The position numbers and the translations under genes are program-made. The notes beneath the pieces were generated by a model that saw only the letters and a list, made by a program, of their open reading frames with translations, was not told where the DNA came from and searched no databases. A stretch of 57,497 nucleotides of DNA from Nitrospiraceae bacterium (lineage in GTDB: Bacteria > Nitrospirota > Nitrospiria > Nitrospirales > Nitrospiraceae), in assembly GCA_013140715.1 (NCBI GenBank), contig JABFSG010000060.1, positions 1 to 57,497 on the forward strand, given 5' to 3'. Positions within the stretch are counted from its first letter, which is position 1. Each line of letters begins with the position of its first letter. Below are positions 26,741 through 35,347 of this stretch, one piece after another.

Positions 26741-27919
26741 TTGAGTATGGCTGCGGTGACAGAACAGATTGTGCCAGTAACTTTGGGGGAACGGAGCTAC
26801 GACATCGCTCTATATCCTGGGTTGCTTGCGGAAGTCGGCGATAGACTCAGCGCCCTTGGGACTTCTTCGAAGGTCGGGGTTGTGACAGATCGGCATGTGG
26901 CAAGCCGATATCTCCAAGGTGTTCTTCGATCACTACGCAAGGCAGGATACGATCCGACCCCGATCATCTTGCCGCCTGGAGAACGAACAAAGACGCTCGG
27001 CACAATTGCCAGGGTTCTCGATCGGTTGGCTAAACAGAAGTTCGAGCGTCGGTCCCTGTTACTGGCTCTCGGCGGAGGAGTCGTTGGCGATATTGCCGGC
27101 TTTGCCGCAGCGATCTATCAACGAGGAATTCCGTTCGTGCAGGTACCGACCACGCTGGTGGCTCAAGTAGATTCCAGTGTCGGCGGCAAGACCGGTGTGG
27201 ACCATCGGCTGGGGAAAAATCTGATCGGAGCATTCCACCAGCCGCGCGCGGTGTGGATCGACCCCCTGACGCTGCGCACCTTGCCACGCCGTGAATGGAT
27301 TGCCGGGTTAGCCGAAGTGATCAAATATGGCATTATCGCGGACGAGGAATTTTTTGCCTTTCTTGAGGCGAACATTCCTGCGCTGTTGAAACTCGAAGAA
27401 GCTGCGGTCATGCAGGCGATTAAGCGATCCTGTGAGATCAAAGCGCAGGTGGTTGCAGAAGATGAGCGGGAATCCGACCGCCGGCGCATACTGAATTACG
27501 GCCATACCATCGGACATGCATTGGAGTCACTTTCCGATTATCGCGGATTGATCCATGGTGAAGCGGTCGGGATCGGGTTGGTGCAAGAAGCCGATCTGGC
27601 TTATCATATGGGCCTCTGCGGGCGGGAAGTTGTCGAACGGATCAGAAGTGTGGTGCAGCGGGCCAAATTGTCCGAACAGGTCCCGCGGACGTCCTTTGCA
27701 TCTCTTTGGGGCGCCATGCAACATGACAAGAAGGTGCTCGGCGGACAGGTCGTCGGGGTATGGCCAGTGAAGATCGGAGAAGTAGTTATGCAGCCGATCG
27801 CGCGGCAGGTTTGCGCTGCATGGTTTCAGAGTAAGCAGGGTCATGGGAACCGACTCCGGGACAGCCGTCTGTCGGGCAAGCAACCGGCCCGTCGCAAGGC
27901 TTCTGCAGAAGGTAAATGA
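26741..27919 (+). CDS. aroB: 3-dehydroquinate synthase
   Basis: A 392-residue enzyme that cyclises DAHP to 3-dehydroquinate, step 2 of the shikimate pathway. It shows the NAD-binding GGGVVGDIAGFAAAIYQRG motif, VPTTLVAQVDSSVGGKTGVD and the metal ligands in NYGHTIGHALE and IHGEAVGIG. AGGAG at 26727 is spaced well for TTG 26741. ATG 26747 is two codons later. About 25 basic residues at the C terminus exceed the usual length. The stop overlaps the next gene. Confidence 0.95.
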   Translation: MSMAAVTEQIVPVTLGERSYDIALYPGLLAEVGDRLSALGTSSKVGVVTDRHVASRYLQGVLRSLRKAGYDPTPIILPPGERTKTLGTIARVLDRLAKQKFERRSLLLALGGGVVGDIAGFAAAIYQRGIPFVQVPTTLVAQVDSSVGGKTGVDHRLGKNLIGAFHQPRAVWIDPLTLRTLPRREWIAGLAEVIKYGIIADEEFFAFLEANIPALLKLEEAAVMQAIKRSCEIKAQVVAEDERESDRRRILNYGHTIGHALESLSDYRGLIHGEAVGIGLVQEADLAYHMGLCGREVVERIRSVVQRAKLSEQVPRTSFASLWGAMQHDKKVLGGQVVGVWPVKIGEVVMQPIARQVCAAWFQSKQGHGNRLRDSRLSGKQPARRKASAEGK

Positions 27920-29184
27920 CTATGACCACCGCACGCACGCCATCCGTGGCTCACCTCCAACAGGCTTTACGGGAAAAAGCGCGCGAAGTCGACGTACTCC
28001 ATCGGATCTCTGCGTCGATCAGCAACCAGCTGGATCTTGAAGCGATTCTCAAACATATCGTCGACGTGGTCGTCGAAGTCACCAAGGCGGATGCCTGCCT
28101 CCTCTATCTCTTGTCGGACAGCCAGGACGAACTCATTCTGCGAGCCTCGAAAAACCCCCATCCGAAATTGATCGGCCGTATTACGATCGGGTTGGGAGAG
28201 GGCATCACCGGGTGGGTCGCTCAGGAACGAACGCGCGTCGTGATTCCGAGCAATGCGAACGACGATCCACGGTTCAAGTTTTTTCATAACCTTCCGGAAG
28301 ACCGCTACCAAGCCTTTGTTTCCGTGCCGATCATGGCGAAAAAAGAAGTGGTCGGCGTGATCAATGTCCAACATAAACGCCCAAAACGTTATCAGGCCGA
28401 TGAGATTGCGTTGCTCTCGACCATTGCCAATCAAGTCGGCGGAGCGATTGAAAACGCGAGGCTTTACGATCAAATGCAACGCAAGGCCTTGCAAGTGGAA
28501 ACGCTGTCGCAGGTCTCGGAAACCGTGGCGTCCAATCGGTTGATCAAAGACGTGCTGCAGCTCCTGGTGACGATGACCGCGCAACTGATGAACTCCAAGA
28601 TCTGCTCGATCATGTTGTTGGACGAAGCCAGCGGAGAATTGCGGATCGAGGCGACGCAGAGCCTCAGCGAACAGTATCGCCGAAAGCCGAACCTGAAAGT
28701 GGGGCAGGGTATCAGCGGCCGCGCGGTGAAAGAGCGTCGACCGATCATCGTGGCAGACGTCACCACCGATCGGGACTATATGTATCGGGATATGGCCAAG
28801 CAGGAGGGGCTCTGCTCGCTGGTCTCGGTCCCAATGATGGTGCGAGAGAAGGCGATGGGTGTGATCAATAGCTACACGTCCATTCCGCACGTGTTTACCG
28901 GAGAAGAAGTCAAGCTGCTCCAGGCCATCGCCAATCAGGCCGCTATCGCCATCGAACATACGGCCCTGGTCGAGAAATCCCTTGAGATGCAGGAGGCTCT
29001 GGCGGTTAGAAAGCTCATGGAGCGGGCCAAGGGCTACCTGATGCGCTCAAGGCGACTGACGGAAGAGGAGGCCTTCAAACTTATTCAGCGGCAAAGTATG
29101 GATTTGCGGAAGTCGATGCGTGAGATAGCCGAGGCAGTACTCTTAGCTGGAGAACTCGACCAGCGGGTTGAGAAACAGCGGTGA
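27916..29184 (+). CDS. GAF-GAF-ANTAR regulator (putative RNA-binding antiterminator)
   Basis: A 422-residue protein with two GAF domains (about residues 30-180 and 205-345) followed by an ANTAR domain (about 355-415) with KLMERAKGYLMRSRRLTEEE and AFKLIQRQSMDLRKSMREIA. ANTAR proteins such as AmiR, NasR and EutV bind paired hairpins in nascent RNA and prevent termination, often in nitrogen or amide use. The GAF domains would sense a small ligand. It overlaps aroB (ATGA), so the two are co-translated. It lies 1.4 kb from the urea/amide porin, a suggestive but unproven link. Confidence 0.88.
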   Translation: MTMTTARTPSVAHLQQALREKAREVDVLHRISASISNQLDLEAILKHIVDVVVEVTKADACLLYLLSDSQDELILRASKNPHPKLIGRITIGLGEGITGWVAQERTRVVIPSNANDDPRFKFFHNLPEDRYQAFVSVPIMAKKEVVGVINVQHKRPKRYQADEIALLSTIANQVGGAIENARLYDQMQRKALQVETLSQVSETVASNRLIKDVLQLLVTMTAQLMNSKICSIMLLDEASGELRIEATQSLSEQYRRKPNLKVGQGISGRAVKERRPIIVADVTTDRDYMYRDMAKQEGLCSLVSVPMMVREKAMGVINSYTSIPHVFTGEEVKLLQAIANQAAIAIEHTALVEKSLEMQEALAVRKLMERAKGYLMRSRRLTEEEAFKLIQRQSMDLRKSMREIAEAVLLAGELDQRVEKQR

Positions 29185-29194
29185 TAGCTAGTTC

Positions 29195-29286
29195 TTCTTG
29201 TTTGTTTGGTCTGTTTCGTTGATTTGGTTCAAACAATGAGAGTAGCCATGCGCACCAAATGAACCAAACAAACCAGATGAACCTGC
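29195..29286. repeat. 9-nt-period palindromic repeat, copy 2
   Basis: The left arm reads TTTGTTTGG, TCTGTTTCG and TTGATTTGG in tandem. The right arm is the complementary ACCAAATGAACCAAACAAACC series. The loop contains AATGAGAGTAGCCATGCGCACC, close to that of copy 3. It lies between two convergent genes and could act as a bidirectional terminator. Confidence 0.7.
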
Positions 29287-29297
29287 TCCCCGTCGTG

Positions 29298-30176
29298 TCA
29301 CGGTTTCGGGATTGAACGGGTCCGTTCCGCCTCTTGCTCCGCCAATTTCCTCTTGATGTCCTGCAACTCCTTTCGAAGCAAGTCCAGATCGGCATCTCGC
29401 TGAGGCGGCTCTCCCTTCGCAGATGCCGGAGGTTGAGCGGCCGCCGGTCGCATTTCCGGTACGGCAGGCAATGTGGCAAGGAGATCGTAGTCGATGACCA
29501 GCGTCGCATCGGTCGAGCGCGCGGTTCGATAGCTATCGGGTCTTTTGGCTGATTCCGGGACGAAGGATACAGTGCGGTTCGCCAATCCAGTCGGATTGGC
29601 AATTCGCTGATTGGCCTTGTTAACCGTTTCGCCCGTTTCAAGCCTACGGCGATACTCGGTCAAGGTCAGATACAGCGAGCGTCCGTAGGCGTAGAGCGAT
29701 CCTTCCGTCAGCAGAGGCTGCTCTGACGTACAGGCGCCTGGGAAACGGACAGAAGACGAACAGAACGATATCCCGCTGGATTGTGGAGAATTCAACGCGC
29801 CGACGTGGGCAACCCGAAATCCGACCTGCTGGTCCGGCGCCGCCTTGGTGAGTCCCTCAGCCAAGAGCGGCGCCAGGTACGCAATCTCTTCATCTCCAAA
29901 CGCGCGAACTGTTTCCGATTTGGCGGCAATCAGATTTGCTAAGGGTCCGCGGGTATCCTTGACGATCACCCCGCGAAGGATTCGGGCCATGATATCTGCC
30001 GATAAGGCAATGGGGTGGGCGGCGTGAAAGGACCGGTCGTGAATCCGTTCCATATATACAGCGCCCCGTTCGGACTCTTGGATCGTGGTGTCCAGCTCAG
30101 GTCCTGTTGCGCAGGCAGACAGGGCCATGGCGATTCCGGTAAAAAGAACGAGCGCAGCTTGCCGATGCTGAGACAT
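29298..30176 (-). CDS. Conserved lipoprotein, family A (paralogue of 56475-57434)
   Basis: A 292-residue protein of unknown function. It has a lipoprotein signal ending in the lipobox LSAC, a conserved middle (IAYLAPLLAEGLTKAAPD, then SLYAYGRSLYLTLTEYRRR) and a C-terminal coiled coil (LDLLRKELQDIKRKLAEQEA). It is likely anchored to a membrane facing the periplasm. The homologue at the far end of the window aligns along its whole length. I chose the ATG at 30176, as five further upstream codons would weaken the signal. It is divergent from the porin gene. Confidence 0.75.
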   Translation of the reverse strand: MSQHRQAALVLFTGIAMALSACATGPELDTTIQESERGAVYMERIHDRSFHAAHPIALSADIMARILRGVIVKDTRGPLANLIAAKSETVRAFGDEEIAYLAPLLAEGLTKAAPDQQVGFRVAHVGALNSPQSSGISFCSSSVRFPGACTSEQPLLTEGSLYAYGRSLYLTLTEYRRRLETGETVNKANQRIANPTGLANRTVSFVPESAKRPDSYRTARSTDATLVIDYDLLATLPAVPEMRPAAAQPPASAKGEPPQRDADLDLLRKELQDIKRKLAEQEAERTRSIPKP

Positions 30177-30206
30177 GATCAACTCACACAATGGAGGCCA
30201 GCCGGT

Positions 30207-30215
30207 ACTCTAGCA
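30207..30215 (-). promoter_or_regulatory. Extended -10 of the family A lipoprotein gene
   Basis: On the minus strand TGCTAGAGT fits TG-n-TAGAGT and ends about 31 bases before the ATG. The same TATGCTAGA string lies upstream of the paralogue at 57446-57454. Confidence 0.4.
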
Positions 30216-30367
30216 TAGCTGAAAGAGCGATGACACTATCAAGCTTGACTGTCCGCCAACAAGACCTGTTGCAACTTGTGGCAGAAGTGATGACAGTTCC
30301 ACGGTCTTCTTGTATCGAAGTAACGCCACGCCCTTCTCGCTTTTCCCGCTCGTCGCGCTGGTTTCGC

Positions 30368-30434
30368 CTAGGGATATTGCCGCCCGTTCCTAGGGAGATG
30401 CCTAGTGTGTTTCTCCTTCCACATGGATTATAGA
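30368..30434 (+). promoter_or_regulatory. Activator-type promoter of the porin gene, shared motif copy 1
   Basis: CTAGGGATATTGC (from 30368), then CCCGTT, then CCTAGGGAGATGCCTAGTGT (30389-30408), then 20 bases later a TATAGA -10 (30429-30434). The proximal part is an inverted repeat, CTAGG-N6-CCTAG. There is no good -35, as expected for an activated promoter whose regulator binds across the -35. The same arrangement with identical spacing lies upstream of urtA. Confidence 0.7.
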
Positions 30435-30473
30435 TTCCCACCATTGATCCGGTTGGACCGCGGTCGCTGGTTC

Positions 30474-30486
30474 CTTAGTACCTAAG
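30474..30486. promoter_or_regulatory. Small palindrome in the porin leader
   Basis: CTTAG-TAC-CTAAG is a perfect inverted repeat followed by a further TACCTA, so TACCTA occurs twice in 13 bases. It resembles the CTAGG half-sites of the upstream motif and may be another regulator site or part of an RNA hairpin. Confidence 0.35.
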
Positions 30487-30591
30487 TACCTATGAGAATT
30501 GGATGAAGAGGATGATGGGTTGAACTATTGGAGTACATGAAAGGAGGCATTGCAGATTTGTCTTTTCTTACTCACTGAGGAGGATGACACC

Positions 30592-31890
30592 ATGAAGGTA
30601 GATCAGAGTAGGCGGTGGAAAATGTTTGCGGTTGCCGGGGCTACCCTGGCGCTTGTGGCCGGGATGGTCTCTACGGTCCCCAATGTCTATGCCGGCGGCA
30701 CGATCAAGGCCAACGATGACCAGTGGATCTCCGTCGGAATGGGAATACGCACCAGTTTCAGTGCGAAAGAAGATGGGGCAGCGAGCGGTGCACAATGGAG
30801 TAACGATTTCGCCGTCGATAACGCTCGTATTTATATAAACGGGAAAATCCATAAGTACGTTGGGTTCGAGTTCAATACCGAATGTTTTAACTGTCCCCGT
30901 TCAGGGCAAGCTGCGGGTGGGCCGAATTCAAATACATTTGGGAGTAATTCCGGTGTCGGCCTGCTCGATGCGATCGGGAAGTTCGAGATCAATGAACTAG
31001 TGAACGTATGGTTCGGTCGCATGTTGGTGCCGGACTCTCGAGGCGAACTGAACGGTCCCTTCTACCATGCGGTCTACGATGGTTTTAGGACGCCGCTTAA
31101 CCCACATGACTTCAGTACGAATTTTGGCGCCGGCGGGTCTGGTATGTATGGCCGCGACAACGGCGTGACTTTTTTCGGGAAAGTCCATCCGGGCGGTACC
31201 CATCTGCAATATGTCGCGGGGGTGTTTACGGGAACAAGATCAGGTCTGAACAATGGACCTAATCAGCGAAACAGCCTGGTGTATGCTGGACGCCTGACGT
31301 GGAACCTGTTGAACGAGGAGAAGAATCCTGGCTACTACACCAGTGGTACCTACTACGGGACGCTTGGGGATATTCTCGCGATCGCTGCGGGAGGAGAATA
31401 TCAGAATGCCGCTGCTGGCTCATCGCAAAACCCACATGCATTCGGCAGCTTTGTGAGCGATCTATTGTTTGAGAAGGTCCTCCCGAATAACAATGGAGTA
31501 TTCACGTTCAACGCGGAATACAAACGGTACTGGGCAGGGAACCTCGCGTCCTTTACGACCACGGACACCAACAACATCCCTATATTTAGCGGGACTTCCT
31601 TCACTGCCTACGCTCTGTATCTGTTTCCAAATGAGGTCGGGATCGGGAGATTCCAGCCCTATGGGAGATATACCTTTGTGAATGGTGTGCATTCCACCGC
31701 ACTCGATGAATTTGAAGGAGGCCTGAACTACGTCATTAGTGGGCACAATGCACGCATTTCGACGTGGTGGCGGACCGGCAATCTTGCCCCCAATGGTGGG
31801 ATTGCGCAAAGTGGCTTTACGGGTGTCTTTAATGGCCCGAATAATCCGCATCAAGATTCTTTCCACGTAGCCTTGCAGTTGCAGTATTAA
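30592..31890 (+). CDS. fmdC: Outer-membrane porin, FmdC-like (short-chain amides and urea)
   Basis: A 432-residue protein with a clear signal peptide (AGATLALVAGMVSTVPNVYA, cut before GG) and a mature part of alternating beta strands ending in an aromatic-flanked QLQY terminus, as in outer-membrane barrels. The call as an FmdC-type porin rests on recognition of the family and on its place next to a urea transporter and urease, as reported for Nitrospira moscoviensis. I chose ATG 30592 for its perfect GAGGAGG at 30577-30583. An in-frame TTG at 30550 is unlikely. Confidence 0.8.
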   Translation: MKVDQSRRWKMFAVAGATLALVAGMVSTVPNVYAGGTIKANDDQWISVGMGIRTSFSAKEDGAASGAQWSNDFAVDNARIYINGKIHKYVGFEFNTECFNCPRSGQAAGGPNSNTFGSNSGVGLLDAIGKFEINELVNVWFGRMLVPDSRGELNGPFYHAVYDGFRTPLNPHDFSTNFGAGGSGMYGRDNGVTFFGKVHPGGTHLQYVAGVFTGTRSGLNNGPNQRNSLVYAGRLTWNLLNEEKNPGYYTSGTYYGTLGDILAIAAGGEYQNAAAGSSQNPHAFGSFVSDLLFEKVLPNNNGVFTFNAEYKRYWAGNLASFTTTDTNNIPIFSGTSFTAYALYLFPNEVGIGRFQPYGRYTFVNGVHSTALDEFEGGLNYVISGHNARISTWWRTGNLAPNGGIAQSGFTGVFNGPNNPHQDSFHVALQLQY

Positions 31891-31924
31891 GAAGGTCGGT
31901 TGAAATGGGCAAGCGCCCAGCCGG

Positions 31925-31961
31925 GAAAAGCCGAAATCCGTTCTGCGGGTTTCGGCTTTTC
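31925..31961 (+). terminator. Rho-independent terminator after the porin gene
   Basis: GAAAAGCCGAAATCCG (31925-31940) pairs with CGGGTTTCGGCTTTTC (31946-31961) around a TTCTG loop, with one G-U pair. The stem ends in TTTT, giving a standard A-tract/T-tract terminator that separates the porin mRNA from the two-component genes. Confidence 0.85.
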
Positions 31962-31987
31962 TCGCCCTTCCCCCCAGCAGATGACTA

Positions 31988-32063
31988 AGGGATAGAGGTT
32001 GAGGCTGAGGTTAAGGTCGAAATGAAGTAAGTCGGTCTTCGCTTAACCTCAACCCTACCCTAT
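31988..32063. repeat. 6-nt-period palindromic repeat, copy 1
   Basis: The left arm is GGTTGA, GGCTGA, GGTTAA and GGTCGA in tandem. The right arm (CTTAACCTCAACCCTACCC) is complementary. The loop has AATGAAG and GTCTTCG. A sister copy lies at 38769-38850. Confidence 0.65.
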
Positions 32064-32111
32064 ACTCCTCCGCTGATCCTCGTTTCACGGTTTCCGTATG
32101 GGGAATGCCCC

Positions 32112-32140
32112 TTGACAGGAGAGTAATAGACTCCGAATAT
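32112..32140 (+). promoter_or_regulatory. Candidate promoter of the two-component operon
   Basis: A perfect TTGACA at 32112-32117 is followed after 17 bases by GAATAT (32135-32140), a poor -10. An alternative TATAAG lies 3 bases further. It is 50 bases before the kinase start. Confidence 0.45.
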
Positions 32141-32191
32141 AAGCACCCAAATTGATGCGGCGCAGCAATCTGGCAAAGAGAATGAACCACC

Positions 32192-34420
32192 ATGTCTAAA
32201 GCCACGGCTCCCCGCCCCTACTCCTGGCTGTTGGTCCTCATCAGTGTGTTGCCGATCATCATGCTGACGATCGGCGCAATGGCTTTCCGCTACATCGAAA
32301 CCCGCATGATTGCGACAGCAGGCGAAACTCTGGCTCTGTCAGCCGCAGAAGTCTCGGACAAGGTGGACCGATTTCTCATTGAGCGGCATGGCGATGTGCT
32401 GATGATGGCAAGGACGTTCGGTGTGCAGGCGCATAATCGTGAATTTCAGTCGGCCTATGTCGCCGGGCTGATGACCGCATACCCGGACTACTTATGGGTC
32501 GGCGCCACGAACGAACTCGGACAGATTGTGGTTGCCACCGACCCAAGCACGCTGGGGCGAGACTACAGTGCTCAACCCTGGTTTCAGGCTGCGCGCAGCG
32601 GGCAGGGGGTCCATATGGGGGACGTGGAGCCCTTCGCAGTGATGGGCGGGCCAGACGCAATAGCCGTGACAGCTCCCATCACAGGACCACGAGGAGAATT
32701 TCTGGGGGTCGTGACGACCCGGGTGGGGATTCCCGGGCTAGAGAACCTCATGACAGGGACTCTTCGGTCGTTTCGGCAGCGGGAGGGATTTTGGGGAGCG
32801 CTGGAATATCAGTTCTTGAATGAGAAGGGAGTGGCCTTCATCGATTCGGATCTCGAGCATAAGGGCCACGTCAATCTCAAACGACTCGGCTTGCCTTCGG
32901 CATTGGCAAGCGAAGGGACCCTGTCGAATTATGTCGAGGAGGAGCATCTGCGTCGCCACGTGCCGGTCATCACCGGCTATGCCAGGACTTCGGTCCGTGG
33001 CGGGTTCGACGGCATACATTGGACGGTGTTGATGCGCATGGATCGGCGAGATGTGCTGGCGCCGATTCGAGAGGTGCTCTGGAACCTTGGCCTGGCGGGC
33101 GGCGCTCTGGTGATTCCAACGTTCGGACTGTTGGTGTGGACTGTGACCCGTGTGCGGAGGGAATATCGGCATGCGCAACAGGAACGGGCGATTGCCATGG
33201 AGGCCGAAGCATCGCTGCGCGAAAGCGAGGCTCGCACCAGGCGTATTGTGGAGATGGCGCTTGATGGCTTTATCGGGATGGACGCCGCCGGAGTCATTAC
33301 CGAATGGAACGTTCAAGCCGAACAGATGTTCGGCTGGTCGAGGCAAGAGGCCATCGGACGACTTCTTTCCACCACCATCATTCCGGTACAACACCGGGAA
33401 GCCCATGAGCGGGGATTGCGCCATTTCCTCGCAACCGGTGAAGGGCCGATCATGAACAGACGTATCGAAATCACAGGCATCCATCATGACGGGTACGAGA
33501 TTCCAATCGAACTGGCGATCTCGCCGGCCTTAGGGCAGGGGGGGGCCTATACCTTCAGTGCGTTCGTGCGGAATATCTCGAGGCGGAAGTTGGCCGAAGA
33601 GCAGAGCCGCCTGCATCAAGAGGAACTGCAACGGCTCAACGAGGCTTTGGATAAACGGGTGCAGATCAGAACCCAAGAACTGGCCGCGGTCAACGAATCG
33701 TTGGTGGCTGAAGTCTCGGAACGGATGGAGACCGAAGCGTCGCTCAAAAGCAGCCAGGAAGCACTGCAGAAATTGGCGCTTCAGCTGTTGCGCGTGCAGG
33801 AAGATGAACGCCGTCGTATCTCGCGCGATTTGCACGATGACATCAATCAACGGCTCGCGCTTCTGGCGATGGACATCGAAGCGGTAGAGCAGCGGCTCGG
33901 CTTCTTATCGGAAGACGTGGGTCAGGAGATCCGCGCGATACAGGACCGGGTTGTGGAATTGTCGGACGTGGTGCGTCATTTGGCCTATCAGCTTCATCCC
34001 TCCATTCTCGATGACCTCGGTCTTCCTATCGCCCTGCAGCGTTTGGTGGATGAGTTCACCGCTCGAAGCCGTATCCAAGGGAGTTTTGGACACAAGGATA
34101 TTCCTCCTACCATTCCCCAGGAGGTCGCGGCCTGTCTCTATCGCGTCGCCCAAGAGAGCCTCAGCAACGTGGCTCGCCATGCAGCGGCCTCCCGGGTCGA
34201 TGTGGAGCTGACTCGGTCTCGATCCGGGTTGACTGTCACGATTAGAGATAATGGAGTGGGATTCGACTCCGAGCAACCGGGGTATGGGCCGCATGGGCTG
34301 GGGTTGCTCGGAATGAAAGAACGAGTCGCGTTGGTTCAGGGAGACTTACAGGTGATGTCGGCTGTGGGGAAGGGAACGACTGTGCAGGTCGTGGTGGTCG
34401 TTCCGGAGGGAGTCTCGTGA
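32192..34420 (+). CDS. Membrane sensor histidine kinase (Cache-PAS-HisKA_3), urea locus
   Basis: A 742-residue kinase. TM1 is at about residues 10-32, a periplasmic double-Cache sensor at about 45-285, TM2 at about 305-325 and a PAS domain at about 350-460. A coiled coil, a HisKA_3 dimerisation domain with H548 in RRISRDLHDDINQRL, and a HATPase with DNGVGFD and GLGLLGMKERV follow. This is the NarX/DegS class that pairs with LuxR-type regulators. Cache domains usually bind small ligands such as amino acids, amides or urea-like molecules; the ligand here is unknown. It overlaps the regulator gene, which fixes the pair. Confidence 0.92.
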   Translation: MSKATAPRPYSWLLVLISVLPIIMLTIGAMAFRYIETRMIATAGETLALSAAEVSDKVDRFLIERHGDVLMMARTFGVQAHNREFQSAYVAGLMTAYPDYLWVGATNELGQIVVATDPSTLGRDYSAQPWFQAARSGQGVHMGDVEPFAVMGGPDAIAVTAPITGPRGEFLGVVTTRVGIPGLENLMTGTLRSFRQREGFWGALEYQFLNEKGVAFIDSDLEHKGHVNLKRLGLPSALASEGTLSNYVEEEHLRRHVPVITGYARTSVRGGFDGIHWTVLMRMDRRDVLAPIREVLWNLGLAGGALVIPTFGLLVWTVTRVRREYRHAQQERAIAMEAEASLRESEARTRRIVEMALDGFIGMDAAGVITEWNVQAEQMFGWSRQEAIGRLLSTTIIPVQHREAHERGLRHFLATGEGPIMNRRIEITGIHHDGYEIPIELAISPALGQGGAYTFSAFVRNISRRKLAEEQSRLHQEELQRLNEALDKRVQIRTQELAAVNESLVAEVSERMETEASLKSSQEALQKLALQLLRVQEDERRRISRDLHDDINQRLALLAMDIEAVEQRLGFLSEDVGQEIRAIQDRVVELSDVVRHLAYQLHPSILDDLGLPIALQRLVDEFTARSRIQGSFGHKDIPPTIPQEVAACLYRVAQESLSNVARHAAASRVDVELTRSRSGLTVTIRDNGVGFDSEQPGYGPHGLGLLGMKERVALVQGDLQVMSAVGKGTTVQVVVVVPEGVS

Positions 34421-35061
34421 GCAGGCCAAGGGTGCTCTTGGGCGATGACCATACTCTGGTGTTGGACGGATTCCGGAAACTGCTGGAAGATCAGTGCGAG
34501 ATCGTCGGTGCGGCGGAAGATGGCCGTACGCTGCTTAGAATGGCCCAGGAGCTTCAGCCGGACATCGTCACACTCGATATCTCGATGCCGCAGCTCAACG
34601 GGGTCGATGCAGCCAAGAAGCTGAAGAAGGTTCTGCCCCACACCAAATTGATTTTCGTCACCATGCATGCCGATCCGGCCTATGTGAATGAAGCCTTCAA
34701 GGCCGGCGCTTCCGGCTATCTGCTTAAACGGTCCGCCGGCTCAGAGTTACGTCAAGCCATCCAATCCGTTATGGAAGGACAGTGTTATGTCACTCCTCTG
34801 GTGGCGAAGGGGCTGGTGCAGTCCGTCATCACCGGGGAGAGACCTCCGGGTCTCAAAGACCAATCCTTAACTGCGCGCCAAAGAGAAGTATTGCAACTCG
34901 TAGCGGAGGGGATGACCGTCAAGGAGATTGCTTCGGCCCTCGATCTTTCACCGAAGACGGTCGAATTTCACAAGTCGCATATCATGATGCAGCTCGATCT
35001 CCACACGACGGCAGAGCTCACCAAGTACGCCCTAGTCCATGGGCTCCTCGCATCCGAGTAA
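34417..35061 (+). CDS. LuxR/NarL-family response regulator, urea locus
   Basis: A 214-residue regulator. The receiver domain has acidic residues DD at 10-11, phospho-acceptor D54 in VTLDISMPQLNG and K104 in GYLLKRS. The C-terminal LuxR helix-turn-helix has LTARQREVLQLVAEGMTVKE and DLSPKTVEFHKSHIM. The GTG start overlaps the kinase stop (GTGA). It lies between the porin and urt promoters, which carry the same palindromic motif, and is the best candidate to bind it. Confidence 0.93.
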   Translation: MSRPRVLLGDDHTLVLDGFRKLLEDQCEIVGAAEDGRTLLRMAQELQPDIVTLDISMPQLNGVDAAKKLKKVLPHTKLIFVTMHADPAYVNEAFKAGASGYLLKRSAGSELRQAIQSVMEGQCYVTPLVAKGLVQSVITGERPPGLKDQSLTARQREVLQLVAEGMTVKEIASALDLSPKTVEFHKSHIMMQLDLHTTAELTKYALVHGLLASE

Positions 35062-35099
35062 CGCCCCGCACATCGATATCTGCCAAAACCTGTTTGCCC

Positions 35100-35211
35100 C
35101 TCTTGTTTCTTTGGTCGATCTGGTTTATTTGGTTGATTTGATTCAAAAAAAGAGAGACGCCATACGCACCAAATAAACGAAATGAACCAAAGAAACCAAA
35201 TCAACCTGTCC
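35100..35211. repeat. 9-nt-period palindromic repeat, copy 3
   Basis: The left arm has TTTCTTTGG, TCGATCTGG, TTTATTTGG and TTGATTTGA in tandem. The right arm (CACCAAATAAACG to GAAACCAAATCAACC) is complementary. The loop AAAGAGAGACGCCATACGCACC is almost the same as in copy 2. It follows the response regulator and may terminate that operon. Confidence 0.7.
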
Positions 35212-35224
35212 CGTTGACATCCTG

Positions 35225-35291
35225 CTAGGGAGATTGCTTCCCGTTCCTAGGGAGATGCCTAGTGTCATTCTCGTTCTTCTCAGCTTATACA
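35225..35291 (+). promoter_or_regulatory. Activator-type promoter of urtABCDE, shared motif copy 2
   Basis: CTAGGGAGATTGC (from 35225), CCCGTT, CCTAGGGAGATGCCTAGTGT (35246-35265) and a TATACA -10 (35286-35291). The distances between the first CTAGGG, the CCTAGTGT element and the -10 are identical to those before the porin gene, and sequence similarity extends downstream (ATTCC-nn-CCA, then TC-n-GGT-n-GG). It gives a leader of about 430 bases before urtA. Confidence 0.7.
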
Positions 35292-35347
35292 TTCCGCCAG
35301 TGGTCTGGTCGGGGTTCAGCCACTGACACACTCACCCAGCGGGGCTG

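Noticed and set aside
30368-30470. Guanidine-I (ykkC) riboswitch, because CTAGGG occurs upstream of urea and amide genes
   Set aside because: The other conserved pieces of that RNA are absent. The motif ends before a -10 box whose spacing is conserved between the two copies, which fits a DNA site in a promoter better than a transcribed aptamer.
30537-30578. A 13-codon leader peptide (starting MKGGIADL) just before the porin gene
   Set aside because: It has no ribosome binding site of its own; its ATG directly precedes an AAAGGAGG sequence. Nothing about its codons suggests attenuation.
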